Below are positions 1-6,759 of a stretch of 30,378 bases of DNA, piece after piece. The stretch spans positions 1 through 30,378 of the forward strand of contig JBARRO010000231.1 of NCBI GenBank assembly GCA_049644265.1, written 5' to 3'. This DNA comes from JBARRO01 sp049644265. Its GTDB lineage: Bacteria; Bacteroidota; Ignavibacteria; UBA10030. A program made the position numbers and the translations under genes. Each line of letters starts with the position of its first letter. The first letter of the stretch is position 1. The notes under the pieces were generated by a model. The model searched no databases. It saw nothing but the letters and a program-made list of their open reading frames with translations, and was not told the origin of the DNA.

Positions 1-2846
1 TTCAGGCGGCGATCAATGCAGCTCCGGGCGGAACGACGATCAACATCGCCGCGGGCAGCTATCCCGAGAATGTCACGGTAAACAAGACCTTGACACTTGT
101 CGGCGCCGGTGTCACAACTGTGGTAAATCCGGGTTCCGGGACGGCATTCACGGTGACGGCTGGTGATGTCACCATTCAAGCCCTCAAGGTTTCCAGCGGC
201 ACAATGGGTGTCAGTGCATCGGGCGTTTCGGGGTTGACATTGTCCGGCGTTACCGTTGATTTCGTTACGGATGAGGGTATCAATATTACGAGTTGCTCCA
301 ACGTAACCGTGACTGGTTGCACGTCTTCGAACAACGGCACAGGAACGAACGGGTCGGGAATCAACCTGGTTGGAGTTACCGGTACTTCCGTTGTTTCGAA
401 TATGACGGCAAGCAGCAACAAACGTCATGGTTTGACGGTCGGCGATGGGTCCACCAACGTTGAAATCAATGGCGGAACGTTCGAGAACAACGGTCTTGCG
501 GGGGATCCGAATACTGGCGGGGGTATTACAGTGTATTGCGGCGCAGGCACCACATCCGGCACGCACATCCACGGGACGATAACTGCAAACGGCAACAACA
601 CGGCAGGAATTTTCCTGACATCGCCTGCAGGCGGGACCTCGGTCACCGGAACAACGATTGACGGTGGATCAGTCTCGCTAACGAACAACGGAAGCTCCGG
701 TTCGTTTGGCAAAGGTGGTGCGGGAGTCATCCTGTATGGCAACGTGACTGGAACAACCGTCACGGCAAGCTTCAACCGCAGCGGTAATCCCAACGCGGCT
801 GGAATTATCATGGTTGGAATAGACAACGTCGGATCCAGCTCGCCGAGTTCGACGACAATTGCGAATTGCACATTTACTGGCTACACCGGCAACAATCCGT
901 GTGTTGTGGTTGACACACATCAAGGATTGAAACTGGATTTGAATACGCCTGCCAATTTGCCTACAACGACAGGCAATACTCCTCCCCCCATCGTTTATGT
1001 TGAAAAATCTGGCGCCGACGGTAATAATGGGATCGCAATGGCCACCCCCAAATTGACGATTGCAGCCGGGATGGCAATTACGGGAGCCGGAACGACAATC
1101 CACGTTGGGGGTAACGCAAGTGTGTATGCGGAAAACGTTGTTCTGAACAAATCGGTGTATCTCCTTGGTGACAATGGATCTCCCATAACGACGGTGACTC
1201 CGGCCTCAGGAAACGGAATTTCCGTTAGTGCGAGCAGCGTGCGAATCGAACATATGACGGTGGTCGGTGCCCCGGGCAATGGTATCTCTGCGTCGGGGAT
1301 CTCAGACTTGGTGCTCTTTCAAAATTCGTCAACGGGGAACACAGGTTCGGGTGCTCAACTGACAAATGTCAGCGGAGTCTCCGATAGTGGAAGTGTTTAT
1401 TCGAGCAACACTGATGAAGGATTTAATACATTGAACTGCTCGAACGTAACATTAGCTAACGTTACCGCGAACAGCAACGGGTCCGGGACGAACGGTTCCG
1501 GAGTAAACCTGGTCGGCGTAACGGGGACTTCATGGGCGAGCAATACCACAGCGACAGGGAATACACGTCACGGCTTGACAGTCGGTGATGGTTCCAGTGG
1601 GGTATCAATTATCGGAGGAACATTTACCGGAAACGGAGTCGCGGGTGATGGGAATACGGGCGGTGGCATAACAATCTATGCGGAAGCCGGAAACGTTACC
1701 AGTACTTCGATCAGCGGAACAGTGAATTCAAGCGATAACAAGGCAACCGGGATTACCGTAAAATGTATCCCGGGCCGAACCCTTTCAGGGACAACGATCG
1801 GCGACGGAACGAATACTGTCACTCTTTCCAATAACGGTTCGACGGCAGGTGGACAAGCGGGCGGCGCAGGAATCATGGTGTTTGGTCCGGCATCGACCGT
1901 CACGATCGACAAGGCCTCGTTCACACACGGTGCGGTTGACACAGCCTCAGGATTGATTGCTGTTGGCGTCGACAACGCAGGGACTGCTGATCCGACGGGA
2001 GTGTCGGTAACGAACTCGACGTTTACAGGGTACAGCAGCGTTCAGCCTGGAATCACGACAAATGATGGACGGCTTCATACGTCAGCCAATGTGGTGACGG
2101 GGACAAATAATACATTTGCCTTCAAAGTTCAGGCGAAAGTGTTTTTGCAGGGGCCATACGTTGGCCCAGCAATGTCCACCAATTTGCTTACCAACGCAGT
2201 AATTCCAGCTGGACAACCTTACAACAAGGCTGCCTTTGGAAACTATAATGGCGGTGAGAGTGCTGCCGCTCCTGCTAACACCGTTGATTGGGTTCTCGTT
2301 GACTTGAGATCGACTCATAATGGATCATTCGTTGCACGTCGGGCGGCTTTTCTGAAGAACGACGGGACAATTATGGAAACGGATGGGAGTGCGGGAGTGC
2401 TCTGTTCAGAGCTTGTGGTTTCCGGAACAGCTCCGGGGAAAAACTATTTCCATTACATTGTTATTCGGCATCGGAATCACTTACCCATTATGAGTAAGGA
2501 CTCTGTTGACTTGCCTCTCTCCGGCAGCTATGATTTTACCACAGCACTCATAAAAGCATTCGGAACGAACCCCATGAAAGATGTCTCGGGTGGGGGCACG
2601 GTGTTTGCAATGTTTGCAGGTGATATTGACGCAAATGGCGCGATTCGGTACAACTCAAACCCCAGCGATCGTGCAAAAGTGTTGGCTGCTGTCTCTACGT
2701 TGATTGCTCCAAGCGCCATAGGGTACTGGGATGAAGATCTGAATCTTGATGCTAGAATAAGATATAACTCAAACCCAAGCGATCGGGCATTGATTCTTGG
2801 CAACGTTACGACATTAATCGCTCCTAGATTGGTGACTGTTCCATAA
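1..2846 (+). CDS. Right-handed beta-helix surface protein with C-terminal dockerin-like repeats, 5' partial
   Basis: The reading frame is open to the left edge (in frame from base 3), so the true start and any signal peptide lie outside the window. The Asn/Thr/Gly/Ser-rich sequence has the short beta-strand periodicity of a parallel beta-helix (pectin-lyase fold). A segment near 990-1130 (IVYVEKSGADGNNG and onwards) resembles the opening of DUF1565-type helices. The helix is duplicated: GTNGSG(I/V)NLVGVTGTS, RHGLTVGDGS and NTGGGIT recur 381 codons apart (near 350 and 1493). From about 2130 a different domain begins (VFLQGPYVGPAMST). It ends in two EF-hand/dockerin-like repeats, GDIDANGAIRYNSNPSDR (near 2619) and a partner sharing IRYNSNPSDR (near 2731). 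No T9SS sorting domain is visible at the C-terminus. The likely role is extracellular adhesion or glycan binding. No catalytic residues are recognisable. Confidence 0.85.
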   Translation, partial: QAAINAAPGGTTINIAAGSYPENVTVNKTLTLVGAGVTTVVNPGSGTAFTVTAGDVTIQALKVSSGTMGVSASGVSGLTLSGVTVDFVTDEGINITSCSNVTVTGCTSSNNGTGTNGSGINLVGVTGTSVVSNMTASSNKRHGLTVGDGSTNVEINGGTFENNGLAGDPNTGGGITVYCGAGTTSGTHIHGTITANGNNTAGIFLTSPAGGTSVTGTTIDGGSVSLTNNGSSGSFGKGGAGVILYGNVTGTTVTASFNRSGNPNAAGIIMVGIDNVGSSSPSSTTIANCTFTGYTGNNPCVVVDTHQGLKLDLNTPANLPTTTGNTPPPIVYVEKSGADGNNGIAMATPKLTIAAGMAITGAGTTIHVGGNASVYAENVVLNKSVYLLGDNGSPITTVTPASGNGISVSASSVRIEHMTVVGAPGNGISASGISDLVLFQNSSTGNTGSGAQLTNVSGVSDSGSVYSSNTDEGFNTLNCSNVTLANVTANSNGSGTNGSGVNLVGVTGTSWASNTTATGNTRHGLTVGDGSSGVSIIGGTFTGNGVAGDGNTGGGITIYAEAGNVTSTSISGTVNSSDNKATGITVKCIPGRTLSGTTIGDGTNTVTLSNNGSTAGGQAGGAGIMVFGPASTVTIDKASFTHGAVDTASGLIAVGVDNAGTADPTGVSVTNSTFTGYSSVQPGITTNDGRLHTSANVVTGTNNTFAFKVQAKVFLQGPYVGPAMSTNLLTNAVIPAGQPYNKAAFGNYNGGESAAAPANTVDWVLVDLRSTHNGSFVARRAAFLKNDGTIMETDGSAGVLCSELVVSGTAPGKNYFHYIVIRHRNHLPIMSKDSVDLPLSGSYDFTTALIKAFGTNPMKDVSGGGTVFAMFAGDIDANGAIRYNSNPSDRAKVLAAVSTLIAPSAIGYWDEDLNLDARIRYNSNPSDRALILGNVTTLIAPRLVTVP

Positions 2847-2905
2847 TACTTTGACTCTCAACCAAACTCATTTACTATCACAATTTTTACAAGAGGAGAC
2901 TGTCT

Positions 2906-3988
2906 ATGAAAATAATTGGGTTACTCTTAGCCGTGACGTTGGTTCTGGGCGGGACCTACGCTTCTCTAGAGGCCCAGATAGTGGAGGCAGGAATTTTCCA
3001 TTCAGGGGGAACATTGCAGATCAAAGCTAAGCCGAGCACCACGGTCTCGTCAAAAACGATCACCACGATAAACATTGCAATTCGATGGCCTGACAATCCT
3101 TCGTATGCGGGTGTGACGTTGGGGAATTTCACAAATACCATGGGTATTCAGGGACCGATTCTTCAAGACGGTGGCTATAACTATGCCCTGATTTCAGGTA
3201 ATCCGAATTCATCGACCGGCACATGGACGGCAGGCACAGAAATCACGTTGTTTACCTGCGACGTAAGCGGTGGGACGGGAACAGGGACATTTGAATTAAC
3301 CAACGACACATACACTCAAAATCAGGGTTGTGCTTGGTATTTTGAGTTGTTCTCCCCTCTTTTGGATGCTACAGATTACTCTACGGCATTCTATTCGGCG
3401 AGCATCGCAGCCGTACCCTTGCCAGTTCAACTGGTCTCCTTTTCTGTTATTGCGAATCGTCTTTCCTCGCAACTCTCTTGGTCCACCGCCACAGAAACCA
3501 ACAACTACGGTTTCGACATCGAGCGTAGGATTGTGGGAAGTGCAGATTGGACAAAGGTTGGATTTGTCGCCGGTGCGGGAACATCGACCGCGAAGCGCGA
3601 TTACACGTACGAAGACGGAAACCTCGCTCCCGGTCGCTACGCTTACAGAATCAAGCAGGTCGACCAGGATGGCACATTCAAGTACAGCTCTGCTGCTGAA
3701 GTTGAGATCGGAATCGTCTCCAAGGAATTCCGCCTCGACTCCAACTATCCGAATCCCTTCAACCCCTCGACCAAGATCGATTTCTCATTGGCAAAAGACG
3801 GCAGGGCTTCGTTGAAGGTCTACAATGTTATCGGCCAGCAAGTTGCAACGCTGTTTGACGGTGTGGCAGAGGCCGGGAAGCTGTATCAGACCCGGTTCGA
3901 TGCAGCGAGCTTACCGACCGGCATCTATTTCGCGCGCCTCGAATCCGACGGCCAGCGCCAGATGAAGAAGATGTTGTTTGTGAAATAA
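2906..3988 (+). CDS. Secreted protein with T9SS type A sorting domain; N-terminal domain possibly cohesin-like
   Basis: The start is supported by AGAGGAG about 8 bases upstream and by a clear signal peptide (MKIIGLLLAVTLVLGG, cleavage probably after SLEA). Residues about 25-165 form a beta-rich domain (TTINIAIRWPDNPSYAGVTL, GTFELTND) that reads like the cohesin/carbohydrate-binding-2 fold; this assignment is tentative. Residues about 175-265 look like a fibronectin-type module (PVQLVSFSV, LSWSTATETNNYGFDIER, YRIKQVDQDG). The C-terminal ~75 residues are a textbook T9SS type A domain: YPNPFNPSTKIDFSL, VYNVIGQQV, LPTGIYFARL, KKMLFVK. The product should be exported by T9SS and anchored to the cell surface. 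The gene lies 59 bp behind the beta-helix gene and is followed by a terminator, so the two probably form one transcription unit. Confidence 0.9.
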   Translation: MKIIGLLLAVTLVLGGTYASLEAQIVEAGIFHSGGTLQIKAKPSTTVSSKTITTINIAIRWPDNPSYAGVTLGNFTNTMGIQGPILQDGGYNYALISGNPNSSTGTWTAGTEITLFTCDVSGGTGTGTFELTNDTYTQNQGCAWYFELFSPLLDATDYSTAFYSASIAAVPLPVQLVSFSVIANRLSSQLSWSTATETNNYGFDIERRIVGSADWTKVGFVAGAGTSTAKRDYTYEDGNLAPGRYAYRIKQVDQDGTFKYSSAAEVEIGIVSKEFRLDSNYPNPFNPSTKIDFSLAKDGRASLKVYNVIGQQVATLFDGVAEAGKLYQTRFDAASLPTGIYFARLESDGQRQMKKMLFVK

Positions 3989-3997
3989 TATTGTAGC

Positions 3998-4015
3998 CGC
4001 GGGATTCATCCCGCG
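3998..4015. repeat. Short perfect palindrome just after the T9SS-protein stop
   Basis: CGCGGGA-TTCA-TCCCGCG makes a 7-bp perfect hairpin with a 4-base loop, 9 bases after the stop codon. It has no T-tract, so it is more like a dispersed palindromic repeat than a terminator. It may protect the mRNA 3' end. Confidence 0.6.
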
Positions 4016-4031
4016 TTGCTAGGAGACCAAG

Positions 4032-4068
4032 ATCCCGCTTCACCCCCAAGGTGGAGCGGGATTTCTTT
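4032..4068 (+). terminator. Rho-independent terminator after the T9SS cargo gene
   Basis: A 13-bp stem, ATCCCGCTTCACC with GGTGGAGCGGGAT (one G-T wobble), encloses a 5-base loop and is followed by TTTCTTT. It lies 43 bases after the stop at 3988 and plausibly ends transcription of the first two genes. Confidence 0.8.
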
Positions 4069-4096
4069 ATTGTTAGGGGAGAGCGAGCTCGCTAGA

Positions 4097-4254
4097 CTGT
4101 CATCCTGAGCGTAGTCCCGACGTTTCCCGGTCGGGACGAAGTCGAAGGATCCTCTCAGTCTGACAAACCGAACTCCCTAGAGCATGGTTCGACCCTTCGC
4201 CAGGCTCAGGGCATGCTTCGTTCGCACAAAACGCTCACTCCGCTCACCATGACA
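4097..4254. repeat. Palindromic repeat block left of the GIY-YIG gene
   Basis: Two linked palindromic elements. The first opens with TGTCATCCTGAGCG (4098-4111) and closes with GAAGTCGAAGGATCC (4138-4152) and CTGACA (4160-4165). It holds an inner hairpin, GTCCCGAC with GTCGGGAC. The second opens with CATGGTTCG (4183-4191) and closes with CTCACCATGACA (4243-4254). The linker ACAAACCGAACTCC recurs at 4760-4773. The outer arms CATCC/GGATC and CATGG/CCATG make these stem-forming units. The block stops exactly where the ribosome-binding site of the next gene begins. Confidence 0.8.
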
Positions 4255-4265
4255 GGGAGGGGGCC

Positions 4266-4574
4266 ATGGCAACAGCTTGGGTTTACATTCTGGAGTGCGC
4301 CGACCATTCCTACTACACCGGAATGACGGCAGACATTGATGCACGTTTATGGCAGCACGAGAACGGATTTCACGACGGATACACTGCCGCCCGACGACCG
4401 GTGAAACTTGTTTGGTCCGACGACTTCGACGATTTTGGCGACGCAATTGATGTCGAAAGGCAGATCAAAGGCTGGACTCGGGCGAAGAAGGAGGCGCTCA
4501 TTGCGGGGAACTTCGAATTGCTCCACGAGCTGGCGAAGTCCAAGGAAACAAAGGGGAGGGAGAGGAAGGCTTAA
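4266..4574 (+). CDS. GIY-YIG family endonuclease (stand-alone, UPF0213-like)
   Basis: This is a 102-residue protein of the usual length for single-domain GIY-YIG nucleases. The GIY-like strand is VYI (residues 6-8) in WVYILECADHSYYTGM, and YIG appears as YTG (17-19). The catalytic-type Arg27, His31 and a Glu in ERQIKGW (residue 64) are in the expected order. KGWTRAKKEALI is typical of the stand-alone bacterial group. Family members cut DNA strands, but the cellular role of this subgroup is poorly defined. The start is well supported by GGGAGGGGG (4255-4263) before ATG. The gene is tightly boxed by repeats: a palindromic element ends at 4254 and another begins at 4575-4577, so the stop codon TAA lies in the repeat edge. 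That packing suggests a cassette in which gene and repeats travel together (inference). Confidence 0.9.
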   Translation: MATAWVYILECADHSYYTGMTADIDARLWQHENGFHDGYTAARRPVKLVWSDDFDDFGDAIDVERQIKGWTRAKKEALIAGNFELLHELAKSKETKGRERKA

Positions 4575-5012
4575 AGCATGGTTCGTGGTTCGACTCCGTT
4601 CATTTGAGAAACATTCACTTCGCTCACCATGACACTAGTCATTTCTCGGCTTTCTTAGCGGTAGCAAACTGTCATCCTGAGCGCCTGCCCGCCATGCTCC
4701 ATCTTTTGGCGGGGAGCGAGCGTTCTTTGCCAGCGCAGTAGAAGGATGTTCTTAGCCTGACAAACCGAACTCCTTAGAACATGGTTCGTGGTTCGACTCC
4801 GTTCATTTGAGAAACATTCACTTCGCTCACCATGACACTAGTCATTTCTCGGCTTTCTTAGTGGAAGCAAACTGTCATCCTGAGCGCCTGCCCGCCGTGC
4901 TCCATCTTTTGGCGGGGAGCGAGCGTTCTTTGCGAGCGCAGTCGAAGGATGCTCCTACCCCTTGGTACATGGTTCGCCGGAGTCTACCCGCCGCAGGCGG
5001 GCTCACCATGGT
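4575..5012. repeat. Palindromic repeat block with a 203-bp tandem duplication
   Basis: This fills the gene-free stretch after the GIY-YIG gene. Two copies of one unit start at 4578 and 4781 (period 203). Each has a CATGGTTCG...CTCACCATGACA element and then a TGTCATCCTGAGCG...GAAGGATG element. Copies differ by scattered substitutions. The second copy loses similarity after GAAGGATG (4944-4951). A further CATGGTTCG...CTCACCATGG element follows (4968-5011) with an inner CCCGCC/GGCGGG hairpin. The units match the block at 4097-4254. No protein-coding signal is visible in it. Confidence 0.85.
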
Positions 5013-5044
5013 CCTATGCTACTTCCTTTGCCTTTTCCATCTCT

Positions 5045-5229
5045 CCATTCCACTATTCCATCATTCCATCATTCTACATTCCATCATTCTTCATTCCATC
5101 ATTCCTCATTCCATCATCTTCTCATTCCATCATCTTCTCATTCCATCATCTTCTCATTCCATTATCTTCTCATTCCATCATCTTCACATTCCACCATTCC
5201 ATCATTCCAATATTCCATCATCTTCATTC
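5045..5229. repeat. 16-bp minisatellite (CATTCCATCATCTTCT)n
   Basis: Five consecutive 16-base units run from 5107 to 5186; three are identical and two carry one change each. They are flanked by more degenerate CATTCCATCATTC units from about 5045 to 5229. The tract is C/T/A-only on the plus strand (strand-asymmetric), so long open frames across it are low-complexity artefacts. The stop codon of the adjacent minus-strand lipoprotein gene (5224-5226) lies inside the last degenerate unit. Confidence 0.9.
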
Positions 5230-5721
5230 CTCCCCACCTTCCCTCTTTCCAACCGCCGCCCCAATCGCCGATTTCGTAAACACCACGTTGACCAACTGGC
5301 CAGACGATGGATCGGGAAGCGTCAGGGTGAGCGTTGAGTTGTTGTTCGAAAGGGCATAGGGCGCGAGGATCATCGCCGTGGTGTCGACCGTTCCGGGGAT
5401 CTTGACCCGCAGAGTTCCTTTCATGAGCCCGCCTTTGGCGCTCTCAAGCGTCAGCTTGAAAACAGAATCTACACTCGCCGGTGCATACTGGATCTTTCCC
5501 GTGGAATCAATCAGAAGGTTTTTCGTCGACCCGTCGGAAAGGATCTCAAAACCGGGGACGCCGAAGGCAAACGCGGTTTGCGCCGAGTACCACACGCCCA
5601 GCAGCGCGGGGTCGATCGTTGCGTTGTCGGTAAGAGGATTGTCCTTCTTGCAGCCCGGAGTAACAACCAGCATCAAGCCAATGGCCGCCAGAAGTACAAA
5701 CATAAGAGATTTCAATCGCAT
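5224..5721 (-). CDS. Small outer-envelope lipoprotein of unknown function
   Basis: The protein is 165 residues from the chosen ATG at 5721. That start is preceded on the minus strand by GGAG about 7 bases upstream and gives a clean lipoprotein signal (MRLKSLMFVLLAAIGLMLVV) with a lipobox ending in Cys (VTPGCKKDN). Longer in-frame starts would bury the signal and were not used. The mature part (IDPALLGVWYSAQ, FEILSDGSTKNLLIDSTGKI, STLTLTLPDP) resembles the small beta-rich lipocalin-like lipoproteins common in Bacteroidota. No enzyme motif is seen. The C-terminal tail GKREGGEE is encoded at the edge of the minisatellite, so the natural end may have drifted. The gene is divergent from the polysaccharide cluster. 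Confidence 0.75.
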   Translation of the reverse strand: MRLKSLMFVLLAAIGLMLVVTPGCKKDNPLTDNATIDPALLGVWYSAQTAFAFGVPGFEILSDGSTKNLLIDSTGKIQYAPASVDSVFKLTLESAKGGLMKGTLRVKIPGTVDTTAMILAPYALSNNNSTLTLTLPDPSSGQLVNVVFTKSAIGAAVGKREGGEE

Positions 5722-5934
5722 GATAATTCTCCATTCGTCAGTGCACTGCAAAAGTACGGGATCAGGCAACAACTTGCTGTGCCGAAATGCACGGAACTCC
5801 GCTCCTGAATGTCCGAAACAGACTCAAATTAGTGAATTCCCGGCAAGATCAAAAGACCGTATCCATACGCCGGTTTGCTGCGAAGTTTCTTCCCCGTTGG
5901 TTGCAGAATGGGGGAAAGGTTCTTACCTTGTGTC

Positions 5935-6729
5935 ATGGCGTCCTACGATTCAATGGTTGCACAACCGCGCGCCTTGGAAAACGACTCTCCGATTGCTGCT
6001 CCCACCGTCGAAATCCTGGGTGTTCCGGTCAAAGCCGTCAACCGCAAGAACCTGACCGATATCATTCGGCAGACTCTGCTGGATGGACGGAAGGGGTGGG
6101 TCAGTTATGTTAATGTCCACGCGATCAACCTCGCGGCCGAGAAACCGGAATTCAAGCGGTTCCTGAACCGGTCGTTGCTCAACTATTGCGACGGAGAAGG
6201 AGTTCGCCTCGGCGCCTCCATCCTCGGAAAAAACATCCCCGAACGGATTGTCCTCACCGACTGGTTCTACGACCTTTGCGAGGTTGCAGATTACCAACAC
6301 CTGAGAGTATTCTTCCTCGGCTCCACCGACGATGTGCTTCGGCGAAGCCTTGAGCGCCTCAAACAGCGATACCCGGGGTTAAACGTTTGCGGCTACCATC
6401 ACGGATATTTCAACGGGTTCGACGCCGACATTGTCTCGGCGGTCAATGCAGCAAAGCCCGATATCCTCTTTGTGGCGATGGGGATGCCGAGACAGGAACA
6501 GTGGATCGAGAAAAACTTCGACTCGTTGAATGTGCGGCTGATCTTTAATACCGGCTCCTGTCTGGATTATGTTGCCGGGATGAAGCGACGATGCCCGCAA
6601 TGGATGGCGCAGAGCGGACTGGAATGGCTCTTCCGTCTGTTTCAGGAACCCCGCCGTCTTTGGAAGCGCTACATCCTGGGGAACCCTCTCTTCCTCATCC
6701 GTATCTTCACCCAGAGGTTGAGCGCCTAG
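5935..6729 (+). CDS. WecG/TagA/CpsF family glycosyltransferase (GT26)
   Basis: Family members add a sugar (ManNAc, ManNAcA or glucosyl, depending on member) to a polyprenyl-diphosphate-linked acceptor at the inner face of the inner membrane. Diagnostic motifs, numbered from the chosen start, are NVHAINLA (about 60-67), YCDGEGVRLGASILG (about 84-98), VAMGMPRQEQW (180-190) and the C-terminal signature SGLEWLFRLFQEPRRLWKRY. The length (264 residues) is normal. ATG 5935 (MASYDSM) is preferred because the family domain begins about 20 residues later; ATG 5908 and 5953 are alternatives, and no start has an ideally spaced Shine-Dalgarno (GGGGGAAAGG ends about 15 bases before 5935). It heads the cluster, 30 bp before the flippase gene. 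Confidence 0.9.
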   Translation: MASYDSMVAQPRALENDSPIAAPTVEILGVPVKAVNRKNLTDIIRQTLLDGRKGWVSYVNVHAINLAAEKPEFKRFLNRSLLNYCDGEGVRLGASILGKNIPERIVLTDWFYDLCEVADYQHLRVFFLGSTDDVLRRSLERLKQRYPGLNVCGYHHGYFNGFDADIVSAVNAAKPDILFVAMGMPRQEQWIEKNFDSLNVRLIFNTGSCLDYVAGMKRRCPQWMAQSGLEWLFRLFQEPRRLWKRYILGNPLFLIRIFTQRLSA

Positions 6730-6759
6730 TGGCGTGACTCCTTACCGGGTATTCACATT

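Noticed and set aside
2616..2846. T9SS sorting domain at the end of the beta-helix protein
   Set aside because: There is no PNPF block or GxYxxxL strand. The end consists of duplicated dockerin-like repeats instead.
5107..5186. CRISPR-like regular repeat
   Set aside because: The 16-bp units are directly contiguous with no spacers and no cas genes nearby. It is a minisatellite.
4807..5359. Three overlapping plus-strand open frames of 105-176 codons rich in Ser/His/Ile/Pro
   Set aside because: They run through the 16-bp minisatellite in different frames. The open frames result from strand-biased low-complexity DNA, with no start signal or family.
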